Below are positions 35,125-43,216 of a stretch of 64,000 nucleotides of DNA, piece after piece. The notes below the pieces were generated by a model. That model was not told the origin of the DNA, did not search any database, and worked only from the letters and a program-made list of their open reading frames with translations. The DNA comes from Noviluteimonas gilva (GTDB lineage Bacteria > Pseudomonadota > Gammaproteobacteria > Xanthomonadales > Xanthomonadaceae): contig NZ_WOXT01000001.1 in assembly GCF_009740395.1 (NCBI RefSeq), positions 1,358,872 through 1,422,871 on the forward strand. The letters are read 5' to 3'. A program made the position numbers and the translations under genes. Numbering within the stretch: position 1 is the stretch's first letter; each line of letters begins with the position of its first letter.

Positions 35125-35973
35125 ATGGCCGACTCTTCCCCCGTTCGCGTCGACGACCTGCTCAAGGTCGCGCGCGCGAAGGTCGAACATGCCGACGCCG
35201 AATGGCTCCTCGCCTTCGTGCTCGGCAAGTCGCGAAGCTGGTTGTACGCACGCGGCGACGATCCCGTCGCCGACGATGTCGCGCAGCGTTATGCCGCGTT
35301 GCTCGCGCGCCGCGTCGCCGGCGAACCGCTCGCCTATCTCACCGGTCGCAAGGGCTTCTGGCGTTTCGAACTCCAGGTCACGCCCGATACGCTCGTTCCG
35401 CGCCCGGAAACCGAACTCCTCGTCGAACTCGCGCTCGCGCATCTTTCGCGCGAAGACGTCATTCGCGTGGCCGATCTCGGCACGGGCAGCGGCGCCATCG
35501 CGCTCGCGATCGCGTACGAACGTCCGCGCGCGGAGATCATCGCCGTCGACGACAGCGCCGCCGCGCTCGAAGTCGCGCAATCCAACGCACGCGCGCTGCG
35601 CCTGACCAACGTCGAGTTCCGCCACGGACATTGGTGCGAACCGTTGGGCGAGGGCTTGTTCGACGCCATCGCGAGCAACCCGCCGTATATCGCACTCGGC
35701 GACCTGCACCTGGATGCGTTGCGTTACGAACCGGCGTCGGCCTTGTCGTCCGGCCACGATGGGCTCGATGCGATCCGCGACATCGTGCGCACTGCGCCCG
35801 CGCACCTCAAACCCGGTGGTGCGTTGCTCATCGAACACGGCCGCGACCAGGGCGCCGCGGTGCGCGCGTTGTTCACCGACGCCGGATTGATCGACATCGA
35901 CACGGGCCTGGACATGGAACGCCGCGAACGCGTGACCTCGGGCATCAAGCCGGGCGGACCGTCGCTGGGATAG
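35125..35973 (+). CDS. prmC: Release-factor glutamine methyltransferase PrmC
   Basis: Methylates the Gln of the GGQ motif in release factors; its likely target prfA is at 56-57 kb in this window. It has 282 residues. An N-terminal helical domain (VDDLLKVARAKVEHADAEWLL) precedes the substrate-entry block YLTGRKGFWRFELQVTPDTLVPRPETELLVE. SAM motif VADLGTGSGAIALAIA is at about 115-130 and the catalytic NPPYI motif at about 185-189. An in-frame ATG at 35116 lies inside the stem of a hairpin; 35125 was chosen because of the AGGA spacing and typical N-terminus. Confidence 0.95.
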   Translation: MADSSPVRVDDLLKVARAKVEHADAEWLLAFVLGKSRSWLYARGDDPVADDVAQRYAALLARRVAGEPLAYLTGRKGFWRFELQVTPDTLVPRPETELLVELALAHLSREDVIRVADLGTGSGAIALAIAYERPRAEIIAVDDSAAALEVAQSNARALRLTNVEFRHGHWCEPLGEGLFDAIASNPPYIALGDLHLDALRYEPASALSSGHDGLDAIRDIVRTAPAHLKPGGALLIEHGRDQGAAVRALFTDAGLIDIDTGLDMERRERVTSGIKPGGPSLG

Positions 35974-36019
35974 ACTTTGCAGCCTCGATCGAAATGTCCC
36001 ACGCGGCGGAGGCCGGTCC

Positions 36020-36964
36020 ATGTTGCGCGAACTCTATCCCGACCTCCCCGCATACGACACCGGCACGCTGAAGCTCGACGCGCGCCACACGATGTACTAC
36101 GAACAATGCGGCAATCCCGACGGCAAGCCCGTCGTGATGTTGCACGGCGGTCCGGGCGGCGGTTGCAGCGAGAAGATGCGCCGTTTCCATGATCCGAAGA
36201 AGTATCGAATCATCCTGTTCGACCAGCGCGGCAGCGGGCGTTCGACGCCGCACGCGGACCTCGTCGACAACACGACGTGGCACCTGGTCGCCGACATCGA
36301 AACCCTGCGCGAGAAGCTCGGCATCGAGCGCTGGCAGGTCTTCGGTGGTTCGTGGGGCTCGACGCTCGCGTTGGCGTACGCCGAGAAGCATCCAGAACGC
36401 GTGACCGAACTCGTGTTGCGCGGCATCTTCATGCTGCGCCGCTGGGAACTGGAGTGGTTCTACCAGGAAGGCGCGTCGCGCTTGTTCCCCGATGTGTGGG
36501 AGCACTACCTCGCGCCGATTCCGATGGTCGAACGCCACGACATGATGAGCGCCTATCACCGGCGCCTGACGAGCGAAGACGAAAACACGCGCCTGACCGC
36601 CGCGCGCGCGTGGAGCGTGTGGGAAGGCGCGACGAGTTTCCTGCGCATGGACCCGGACTTCATCAGCGGCCACGACGAAGCGGAGTTCGCACTCGCCTTC
36701 GCGCGCATCGAGAACCATTACTTCGTCAACGGCGGCTTCTTCGAAGTCGAAGACCAGTTGCTGCGGGACGTGCATCGCATCGCGTCGATCCCCGGCGTGA
36801 TCGTGCACGGGCGTTACGACGTGGTGTGCCCGATGGCGAATGCGTGGGAACTCAAGCGTGCGTGGCCGGCCGCGGAGCTGGTGATCACGCCGACGTCGGG
36901 CCATTCGGCGTTCGAGCCCGAGAACACCGATGCGCTGGTGCGCGCGACGGACAAGTTCGCCTAG
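36020..36964 (+). CDS. pip: Proline iminopeptidase
   Basis: Alpha/beta-hydrolase that releases N-terminal proline (family S33). It has 314 residues, with oxyanion motif HGGPGGG at 42-48, nucleophile Ser 111 in FGGSWGST, the acid in HGRYDVVCPM and the base in TSGHSAFEPE. DQRGSGRSTPH is the family signature. There is no signal peptide, so it is cytosolic. A TAGACT hexamer at 35971-35976 could be its -10 element. It ends at a strong hairpin shared with the convergent Nudix gene. With the M1 aminopeptidase nearby it suggests peptide catabolism. Confidence 0.95.
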   Translation: MLRELYPDLPAYDTGTLKLDARHTMYYEQCGNPDGKPVVMLHGGPGGGCSEKMRRFHDPKKYRIILFDQRGSGRSTPHADLVDNTTWHLVADIETLREKLGIERWQVFGGSWGSTLALAYAEKHPERVTELVLRGIFMLRRWELEWFYQEGASRLFPDVWEHYLAPIPMVERHDMMSAYHRRLTSEDENTRLTAARAWSVWEGATSFLRMDPDFISGHDEAEFALAFARIENHYFVNGGFFEVEDQLLRDVHRIASIPGVIVHGRYDVVCPMANAWELKRAWPAAELVITPTSGHSAFEPENTDALVRATDKFA

Positions 36965-36966
36965 CT

Positions 36967-36992
36967 CCCTCCCCTGCGAAGGCAGGGGAGGG
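36967..36992. repeat. Hairpin, probable dispersed REP-like element
   Basis: CCCTCCCCTGC (36967-36977), loop GAAG, GCAGGGGAGGG (36982-36992): a perfect 11-bp stem, continuing into GCCGGGGTGGGGT. It sits three bases after the pip stop and 13 bases before the Nudix stop. The CCCTCCCCTGC...GGGCCGGGGTGGGG pattern is one I associate with many intergenic copies in Lysobacter-type genomes, so it may be both a bidirectional terminator and a dispersed repeat. Only one copy is in this window. Confidence 0.65.
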
Positions 36993-37004
36993 CCGGGGTG
37001 GGGT

Positions 37005-37565
37005 TCACTCGGGTCGCAGTGACCCATCCGGATTGCGTTCCAGCATCCACAACCCCGCCCACAACTTCAGATCGAGCTCAAAGCCTTCGGCACGTTTCTG
37101 CATCAGCCACGCAGCCGCGCTCGCACGCGGCACCGCGTGCACGATGATGTCTTCCCCATCCACGCCACCGCCTTCGCCCGTGCGCACCAAACCTTCGGCG
37201 CGCACGAACGCGATGCGCTCGTTGCTCATGCCGGCCGACGTCGGGCCGACCAGCAGCACTTCGACATGCGAAGGGCGCCAGCCGGTTTCCTCTTCGAGCT
37301 CGCGCGTCGCCGCCATTTCGAGCGTGTCCTCGCCCGATTGATCGCCGACCAGGCCCGCGGGCATTTCGATCGTCTTCGCGCCCAGCGGCACGCGGTATTG
37401 CTCGACGAACAACACTTCATCGTCGGGCGTGGCCGCGACGATGATCACCGCCATGCCGTCGCCATGCGTGCGTTCGCACGATTCCCAATGGCCGCGCTTG
37501 ACCAGGCGGAGCCACTGGCCTTCGCAGAGGGTCGTCTTTTCGTCGTTCGCGGGGCGTGGGTCCAT
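37005..37565 (-). CDS. Nudix hydrolase (ADP-ribose pyrophosphatase-like)
   Basis: 186 residues. The Nudix box reads GDQSGEDTLEMAATRELEEETGW, with Asp at the first acidic position of the G-x5-E-x7-RE-U-x-EE-x-G-U consensus and an adjacent Glu; the catalytic REleEEtGw is intact. Upstream FVEQYRVPLGAKTIEMPAGLVG is the substrate and dimer motif found in ADP-ribose pyrophosphatases (NudF/NUDT5 type). The likely reaction is ADP-ribose or another nucleoside diphosphate derivative to two monophosphates. It starts ATG at 37565, nine bases after the exonuclease stop, in the nitroreductase-exonuclease-Nudix operon. Confidence 0.9.
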   Translation of the reverse strand: MDPRPANDEKTTLCEGQWLRLVKRGHWESCERTHGDGMAVIIVAATPDDEVLFVEQYRVPLGAKTIEMPAGLVGDQSGEDTLEMAATRELEEETGWRPSHVEVLLVGPTSAGMSNERIAFVRAEGLVRTGEGGGVDGEDIIVHAVPRASAAAWLMQKRAEGFELDLKLWAGLWMLERNPDGSLRPE

Positions 37566-37574
37566 GCCCCGATG

Positions 37575-38501
37575 CTATCCCGCGACGGTGACCGCCGTCT
37601 GCACGTTCGAGATTTCCTGCAGGCGACGCCGCGTGAGCGGGCCGAAGCGCAGGGATTCGCACAGGCCGATCAACGCCGCGCTGTCCGGTTTGCCGCGGTG
37701 GAAGCCATCCTGCGACAGCGGCGCATCGAGCGCGATCGTCGTCAGCTGGCGCCAGAGCAGCGCCTGTTCCTTGTTCGCGCGCAGTTTCATCGCGACTTGC
37801 GCCGCGCCGCGAATGCGCAGGTACGTCACTTCGTCCACGCGCGCGAGCAGCGCATCGAGCGTGCCGAAATGCGCGAGCAGGAGCGCCGCGGTCTTCGGGC
37901 CCACGCCGGGCACGCCGGGAATGTTGTCCACCGAATCGCCGGTGAGCGCGAGGTAATCGGCGATCTGGTGCGCTTCGACACCGTGGCGGTCTTTCACGCC
38001 CGCCATCGTCCAGCGCACGTTCTTCGCGTAGTCCCATTGCTCGTCGAGGCCGGCGAGCAATTGCGAGAGATCCTTGTCGGCGGACACGATCACCGCGCGA
38101 TGGCCGTTGGCGCGCCCGACGTGCACCGCGGTGCCGATCAGGTCGTCCGCTTCGTAATCCGAATGCGCGAGCGTGGCGAGGCCAAGTGCGCGGCACAGCG
38201 CCTTGCAGTGCACGAACTGGCGCTTGAGTTCTTCCGGCGCCGATTCGCGATTGGCCTTGTAGGCCGGGTAGAGCGTGTTGCGGAAGCAACTGTCGAGCGC
38301 TTCGTCGAAGGCGATCGCGATGTGGCGCGGGCGCTCGCGCTCGAGCAGCTCCAGCAGGAAGCGCGCGAAGCCGTGCACGGCGTTGGTCGGCCAGCCGTCG
38401 GCGTCGTGGAATTCGTTCGGCATCGAATGCCACGCGCGGAACACGTACATGCTCGCGTCGACAAGATAGAGCGGCGGCTGGATCGCGGCCGGTGCGTTCA
38501 T
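37575..38501 (-). CDS. 5'-3' exonuclease, PolI N-domain type
   Basis: 308-residue stand-alone flap/5'-3' exonuclease related to the N-terminal domain of DNA polymerase I. Metal-binding motifs are YLVDASMYVFRAWH near the N-terminus, AFDEALDSCFRN, HSDYEADDLIGT and VSADKDLSQLL. The helix-three-turn-helix DNA clamp is LTGDSVDNIPGVPGVGPKTAALLL. It is longer than enterobacterial Xni (about 250) and retains what look like all the acidic residues. The start overlaps the nitroreductase stop (ATGA at 38498-38501). Likely roles are RNA primer or flap processing and repair. Confidence 0.92.
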   Translation of the reverse strand: MNAPAAIQPPLYLVDASMYVFRAWHSMPNEFHDADGWPTNAVHGFARFLLELLERERPRHIAIAFDEALDSCFRNTLYPAYKANRESAPEELKRQFVHCKALCRALGLATLAHSDYEADDLIGTAVHVGRANGHRAVIVSADKDLSQLLAGLDEQWDYAKNVRWTMAGVKDRHGVEAHQIADYLALTGDSVDNIPGVPGVGPKTAALLLAHFGTLDALLARVDEVTYLRIRGAAQVAMKLRANKEQALLWRQLTTIALDAPLSQDGFHRGKPDSAALIGLCESLRFGPLTRRRLQEISNVQTAVTVAG

Positions 38502-39091
38502 GCGGGACTCCAGTCGGTGAGCAGCGCCTGCGGATCGGGGCGGTCGCGCTCGGGTGCGTCGAGTTTCGGCGTGCCGATGTGGATGAAGCCGGCGACGTGT
38601 TCGTCTTCGGCCAGGCCAAATGCCTGCGTGATGACCGGATCGTAAGCCGGCCATCCGGTCAGCCACTGCGCGCCGAAGCCGCACGCCTGCGCGGCCTGCA
38701 ACAGCGCAAAGCACACGCACGAGGCGGCGCTGAAGCGTTCGGAGGCGGGGATCTTCTCGTCGGGCCCCTGCTTGGCGACGACCACGAGCACCAGCGGCGC
38801 ATGCGCGAAGCGATTGCGATCCTTTTCGATCGCCCCTTCGCCGGCCTGCGGATCGCGTTCGAGCGCGCGCGCGACGAGGCGTTCGCCCAGCGCGTGGCGC
38901 GCATCGCCCGCGATGCGGATGAAGCGGAAGGGCACGCGCTTGCCGTGGTCGGGCACGCGCACCGCGGCGGCGAGGATCCGCGCAAACGTGGCCGGATCGG
39001 GGCCTGGTTCGCCCAATTGCTTGGCCGGCACCGACCGTCGCGCGTTCAGGAAATGCAGTTCGTCGGACGGATTGGGGTCAACTGGGGACAT
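38498..39091 (-). CDS. Nitroreductase family protein (YdjA-like)
   Basis: 197 residues, FMN-dependent nitroreductase fold. ARRSVPAKQLGEPGPD is the usual FMN-phosphate RRS motif, VRVPDHGKRVPFRFIRI the next block. The C-terminal half has SAASCVCFALLQAAQACGFGAQWLTGWPAYDP, matching the YdjA/TdsD small nitroreductases. The physiological substrate is unknown. It is the first gene of the minus-strand nitroreductase-exonuclease-Nudix operon and is divergent from DUF1631 across a repeat-containing promoter region. Confidence 0.9.
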   Translation of the reverse strand: MSPVDPNPSDELHFLNARRSVPAKQLGEPGPDPATFARILAAAVRVPDHGKRVPFRFIRIAGDARHALGERLVARALERDPQAGEGAIEKDRNRFAHAPLVLVVVAKQGPDEKIPASERFSAASCVCFALLQAAQACGFGAQWLTGWPAYDPVITQAFGLAEDEHVAGFIHIGTPKLDAPERDRPDPQALLTDWSPA

Positions 39092-39131
39092 GGGTCACAG
39101 AACCGGAATTTCGAAGGTGAGTTGACACAAC

Positions 39132-39179
39132 GCGACACTATGCTGCCCCTCAGTGTCGCATTTGGTCACATGGTGTCGC
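39132..39179. promoter_or_regulatory. Three phased GTGTCGC boxes upstream of DUF1631
   Basis: GCGACAC at 39132-39138 (with an eighth matching base) is inverted relative to GTGTCGC at 39153-39159; the pair forms an 8-bp inverted repeat with 12 bases between. A third GTGTCGC is at 39173-39179. Centre spacings are 21 and 20 bases, two helical turns, so the three boxes lie on one face of the DNA. A TTGACA hexamer is at 39122-39127. This looks like an operator for a divergent promoter pair; no binding protein can be named. Confidence 0.5.
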
Positions 39180-39196
39180 GGTCAGGGAGCACGGAC

Positions 39197-41356
39197 ATGT
39201 CGGGGCAGGCGATGGATCTTGAGACCAGGGAGCGGGCCAACCCCACGGACGTGCTGGAGGAGATGAAGCGCCTCGCCGTCGAGCAGCTCGGTGGCGTGCC
39301 CAGCGCATTGTACGCGCCGGTGGCCGAGGCCCTGGATGACGCCGCGCGCCGCGCAGGCCTGATCCAGATCCGCCGCGGCGACCACATCGCGCTGCTGAAC
39401 CTGCGCCAGCGCAACGCCGGCAACGTGATGCGCTATCGCCAGCTGATCGCGCAAGGCTTCGAAGATTTCCGCGCGCTGCCCAACCGCATGCGCAACGGCC
39501 AGCCGCTCGGCCTGGTCGAAGACCGTCACCTCGGCTTCCACTACGCGGGCCAGAAGCTCGCCGAATCCATCGGCCAGCGCTTCGTGCGCCAGCTCGACAT
39601 GCTCGACCAGCGGCTGGAATCGCTGGCGAACGAACTCGGCGCCAACTCCTCGTCCAATCCGATCGGCGCCACCCGCCTGGCCGGTGCGTTCCTGGCGACC
39701 TTCCACGACGCCGACCTGCCGGAAACGCTGCGCCCGCTGCTGTTCCGCCAATACGAACACGAACTCTCGCGCGTGCTCGGCGACCTCTACGGCCGCATCA
39801 ACACGATGCTCGCGGCCGCCGGCTATGGCCTGAAGCAGCCCGTTGCACCGAACACCGCGCAAGCGGCCGAAGGCACCGACGCCGCATACGCCGTCCCGCA
39901 CGCCCAATCCCATTCCCGCGATGTCGATGCGATGGAACGCTTCGGAGACCTGCGCGCCATGTTGCATGCCTGGAGAGACGGAACCGCCCCCGTTCGCACG
40001 GGCGCGATCGATCGCGCGCCGTCGACCGGTGGCCCGCGCCGCGAGCTGCGCTCGGCGGAAGTCATCAGCGTCACCTCGCTGCTGCAGCGCGACGGACCGG
40101 AGCCCTATGCCCGCGCGCTCGCCGGTGCCGGTTCGCTGGCCGACGCGATCCGCGAGCAACTGTCCGAAGGCGCGCGTCGCCTCGGCCTGGACCCCGAGCA
40201 GACGCAGATCGGCGCGCACGAAAACGATGCGATCGACCTCGTCGGCCTGCTGTTCGAATCGCTGTTCCAGACCCACGCGATGCTCGACCGCGCGCGCCGC
40301 GTGTATGCGCGCCTGGTGCTGCCGTACGTGAAGGTCGCGCTCAGCGACGACGGGCTGTTCCTGCGCCGCGACCATCCCGCGCGCCGCCTGTTCGACACGA
40401 TCACCGAAGCCTGCGAAGGCAACGACGGCGCCACGCCGCAGGATCGCGAACTGCTCGAACGCGCCGCCGGCATCGCACAGCGCATCGTCGCCGACTACAA
40501 CGAAGACCTCGAGATCTTCGCGCTGGCCAGCGCGGAACTCGAAGCGTTGCTCGAACAGCAGCGCAAGCGCGTGGACATGATCGAAAAGCGCGCCGCCGAA
40601 GCCGTGCACGGCAAGGAACGCCTGCTACAGGCGCGCCTGCAGGCCGGCGCGGCGCTCAACCAGCGCCTGCGCACGCCGCTGACCGAAGCGGTCGCCGAAT
40701 TCCTCGTCGAACACTGGCAGCACCATCTGTTGCAGACGCTGCTGCGCGAAGGCCGCGAATCGCCGAAGCACGCCGACGTGCTCGCGCTCGCCGATGCGCT
40801 CATCGTCGTCGACGGCCTCGCTGCGCAGGCGCGCGGCGGCGTGGTGGCCGATCGCCTGATCGCGTTGCAGCCGGCGATCGTCGAATGCCTGGTGGCCTGC
40901 GGCCACGACGAGCACGGCGCGACCGATTGGCTCGCCGGCGTCGTGCGCGCACTCTCGCAGCCCGATTTGCCGCGCATGGTGCGCAACCTCCCGCCGCCGG
41001 TCGTCGCCGACGACGATTCGGAGCAGGGCGCGCTGCGCGTGGTCGGTGGCCATGCCGGCCTGGACTTCGATCCGGACGTCGCCCAGCGCATGCGGCTGCT
41101 CGCCCCGGGCGAATGGCTGCGCCTGCTCGACCAGCAGGGCGAACACGTGGCCGCGAAGGTCGCATGGATCAGTCCGCTGAGCGGGCGCCTGTTGCTCGTG
41201 AACCGTCGCGGCGCGCGCGTGCTCGTCGCTTCGGCCGAGCAGCTCGCCGCGCTGGTGGCCGAAGGCCGCCTGGTGGCGGGCACCGAGCAAGCCCCCTTCG
41301 ACGAGGCCATGCGCCAGATGCGCGCCCGCCTCAACCGGGCCGTCGGGCAGAACTGA
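39197..41356 (+). CDS. DUF1631 protein with C-terminal PilZ-like domain
   Basis: 719 residues. It matches the long DUF1631 family of Xanthomonadaceae: N-terminal helical part (PSALYAPVAEALDDAARRAG, AGQKLAESIGQRFVRQLDMLDQRLESLANELG), a variable middle and a conserved block FESLFQTHAMLDRARRVYARLVLPYVKVAL. The C-terminal region has LLAPGEWLRLLDQQGEHVAAKVAWISPLSGRLLLVNRRG, a beta-rich PilZ-like end. The family is sometimes mis-annotated as thymidine phosphorylase; no such active site is visible. The ATG at 39197 is preceded by AGGGA eight bases upstream; an ATG at 39140 is in frame but less good. The function is unknown; a c-di-GMP link through the PilZ-like end is inference. Confidence 0.85.
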   Translation: MSGQAMDLETRERANPTDVLEEMKRLAVEQLGGVPSALYAPVAEALDDAARRAGLIQIRRGDHIALLNLRQRNAGNVMRYRQLIAQGFEDFRALPNRMRNGQPLGLVEDRHLGFHYAGQKLAESIGQRFVRQLDMLDQRLESLANELGANSSSNPIGATRLAGAFLATFHDADLPETLRPLLFRQYEHELSRVLGDLYGRINTMLAAAGYGLKQPVAPNTAQAAEGTDAAYAVPHAQSHSRDVDAMERFGDLRAMLHAWRDGTAPVRTGAIDRAPSTGGPRRELRSAEVISVTSLLQRDGPEPYARALAGAGSLADAIREQLSEGARRLGLDPEQTQIGAHENDAIDLVGLLFESLFQTHAMLDRARRVYARLVLPYVKVALSDDGLFLRRDHPARRLFDTITEACEGNDGATPQDRELLERAAGIAQRIVADYNEDLEIFALASAELEALLEQQRKRVDMIEKRAAEAVHGKERLLQARLQAGAALNQRLRTPLTEAVAEFLVEHWQHHLLQTLLREGRESPKHADVLALADALIVVDGLAAQARGGVVADRLIALQPAIVECLVACGHDEHGATDWLAGVVRALSQPDLPRMVRNLPPPVVADDDSEQGALRVVGGHAGLDFDPDVAQRMRLLAPGEWLRLLDQQGEHVAAKVAWISPLSGRLLLVNRRGARVLVASAEQLAALVAEGRLVAGTEQAPFDEAMRQMRARLNRAVGQN

Positions 41357-41370
41357 TCCGCGCAAGGCCG

Positions 41371-41399
41371 GTGCGTCGCGCTAGGATGCAGCGGCGCAC
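41371..41399 (+). terminator. Imperfect hairpin between DUF1631 and pntAA
   Basis: GTGCGTCGC (41371-41379) can pair with GCGGCGCAC (41391-41399) in a nine-base stem with one U-G wobble and an 11-base loop. A TAGGAT hexamer at 41382-41387 lies in the loop and may be the -10 element of pntAA. No T-tract follows, so terminator activity is doubtful. Confidence 0.35.
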
Positions 41400-41419
41400 C
41401 TGATATGCGAGGCGGATCG

Positions 41420-42523
41420 ATGGCGGTCGAAGTGGGAGTCGCGCGGGAAACCGCACCCGGCGAACGGCGCGTCGCGCTGACGCCCGAAACCTGCAAGAAG
41501 CTCGTGAAGGCCGGCGCGGCGGTGCGCATCGAGCGCGGCGCAGGCGCGTCGGCGGGATTCACCGATGCCGATTACACCGAAGCCGGCGCGCGTGTCGTCG
41601 ATGACGGCCATCTCGCGCTCGGCGGCGCCGATGTCGTGTTGTGCGTGCAGTCGCCCGACGCGGTGCGGCTTTCGCAATTGAAGGAAGGCGCGGTGCTCAT
41701 CGGCGTGCTGCAACCGCAGGCCGATGCCTCGCGCGGCGCGGAGATCCAGGCGCGCAAGTTGCTGGCCTTCCCGCTCGAACGCTTGCCGCGCACCACGCGT
41801 GCGCAGGCGATGGACGTGCTGAGTTCGCAGGCGGGCATGGCCGGTTACAAGGCCGTGCTGATCGCCGCGCAACTCACGCCGCGCTTCTTCCCGATGCTGA
41901 CGACCGCCGCGGGCACGATCCGGCCTTCGCGCGTGCTGATCGTCGGCGCCGGTGTCGCGGGTTTGCAGGCGGTCGCCACCGCCAAGCGCCTCGGCGCGCA
42001 GGTCGAAGGCTTCGACGTGCGGCCCGAAACGCGCGAACAGATCGAATCGCTCGGCGGCAAGTTCCTCGACCTCGGCGTGAGCGCGGCGGGCGAAGGCGGC
42101 TACGCGCGCCAGCTCACCGACGACGAGCGCGCCGAACAACAGCGTCGTCTGGGCGAGCACCTGAAGAACATCGATGTCGTCGTTTGCACGGCGGCGGTGC
42201 CGGGCCGCCCCGCGCCGAAGATCGTGACGGCGGCGATGGTCGCCGGCATGCGCCCGGGCAGCGTGATCGTCGATCTCGCCGCGGAAACCGGCGGCAATTG
42301 CGAACTCACGCAACCGGGCGAAACGATCGACAGCAACGGCGTGGTCATCGCCGGCCCGCTGAACCTGGCGAGCATGGGCGCGCTGCATGCGAGCGAGATG
42401 TTCGCGCGCAACGCGTTCAACTTCGTGTCGCTGCTGTTGAAAGACGGCGCGCTTGCGTTCGACTGGGACGACGAGTTGCTCGCGAAGACGGTTTGGCCGG
42501 AGCGCACGATTCCTCCGGCGTAA
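41420..42523 (+). CDS. pntAA: NAD(P) transhydrogenase subunit alpha, part 1 (PntAA)
   Basis: NAD(H)-binding domain I of the proton-translocating transhydrogenase that makes NADPH from NADH and the proton gradient. It has 367 residues from the ATG at 41420 (GAGGCGG upstream). Domain I blocks include VARETAPGERRVALTPETCKKLVKAGA, QAMDVLSSQAGMAGYKAVL, the Rossmann motif VLIVGAGVAGLQAVATAKRLGA and the mobile-loop and helix region ending in GALHASEMFARN. Alpha is split into separate polypeptides, as in Rhodospirillum and Xanthomonads. The partners pntAB and pntB do not follow directly: they begin 2.3 kb downstream. Confidence 0.95.
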   Translation: MAVEVGVARETAPGERRVALTPETCKKLVKAGAAVRIERGAGASAGFTDADYTEAGARVVDDGHLALGGADVVLCVQSPDAVRLSQLKEGAVLIGVLQPQADASRGAEIQARKLLAFPLERLPRTTRAQAMDVLSSQAGMAGYKAVLIAAQLTPRFFPMLTTAAGTIRPSRVLIVGAGVAGLQAVATAKRLGAQVEGFDVRPETREQIESLGGKFLDLGVSAAGEGGYARQLTDDERAEQQRRLGEHLKNIDVVVCTAAVPGRPAPKIVTAAMVAGMRPGSVIVDLAAETGGNCELTQPGETIDSNGVVIAGPLNLASMGALHASEMFARNAFNFVSLLLKDGALAFDWDDELLAKTVWPERTIPPA

Positions 42524-42552
42524 GTCGCGCAACGTCCCTTCGCGAAGAAGAC

Positions 42553-42571
42553 ACGCCGCGTTTTGCGGCGT
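42553..42571 (+). terminator. Short hairpin after pntAA
   Basis: ACGCCGC (42553-42559), loop GTTTT, GCGGCGT (42565-42571): a 7-bp perfect stem 30 bases after the pntAA stop. No run of T follows. It could end the pntAA transcript before the unrelated gene that comes next. Confidence 0.4.
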
Positions 42572-42595
42572 CATGTCGCTAAGCATGATCGCGCG

Positions 42596-43216
42596 ATGCG
42601 CGATCGAAACATTGCAGCATCATTCTCCGAGCAGGTTTACGCGCGTCTCGCGCGTGGCGAGCTGCGAGGGCGGATGCTCGAGCACGCGCGGACACCCGCG
42701 GTCCTGAGAATACTCGGATTTCCCTCGCTCCCGTTGGCAATGACGCCTGGTGTCCTCTCCAAGATCGCAAGCGGAAAGAACGGGGGCCGCGCACCACTCA
42801 CGTTGCGTCAGATCGCAACACTTCCTGAGCTGCTCGACGAAGCAGCGGCGGTTTTTCTCCAGGAGGATGGAAGTTCGGTCATCGTGCTGAGCACTGAATG
42901 CGACAGCGACGACAAACCCATCGTGATCTGCGTTCGGCCCGATGTGCGCGACGGCGTTCGCTTCGTCAATCTGATCGCGACCGCTTTCGGGAAGGACAAC
43001 GCAGAATCGTGGGCGGCGAGGCATATGCACGCCTTGCGATACGCCGGAGAAAAAACAAACCCCCGGTTGCCGCTGCCAGGCCTGATCTACCATCAGACGG
43101 GTGCGCGCGAAACCGAGGGCTCGAGGCGAAAGATACTGGGGCCCGAGGACCTGCGCAAGTTCAAGGCGGCGGCGCGCGTCGCACTTCCTCTGCGAAACAT
43201 CCCTCAGACGCGCTAA
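42596..43216 (+). CDS. MuF/PBECR-type phage nuclease-like domain protein
   Basis: 206 residues, predicted cytosolic. The core from VLRILGFPSLPLAMTPGVLSKIASGK through LTLRQIATLPELLDEAAAVF, VIVLSTECDSDDKPIVICVRPD and FVNLIATAFGKDNAESWAARHM has the order and spacing I know from MuF C-terminal/PBECR (phage barnase-EndoU-colicin-RelE) domains, which occur in phage polyvalent proteins and mobile toxins. Here it stands alone, without head-morphogenesis or protease domains. The ATG at 42596 is preferred to a TTG at 42563. It is inserted between pntAA and pntAB. The family assignment is from memory and moderate; nuclease activity is inference. Confidence 0.6.
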   Translation: MRDRNIAASFSEQVYARLARGELRGRMLEHARTPAVLRILGFPSLPLAMTPGVLSKIASGKNGGRAPLTLRQIATLPELLDEAAAVFLQEDGSSVIVLSTECDSDDKPIVICVRPDVRDGVRFVNLIATAFGKDNAESWAARHMHALRYAGEKTNPRLPLPGLIYHQTGARETEGSRRKILGPEDLRKFKAAARVALPLRNIPQTR

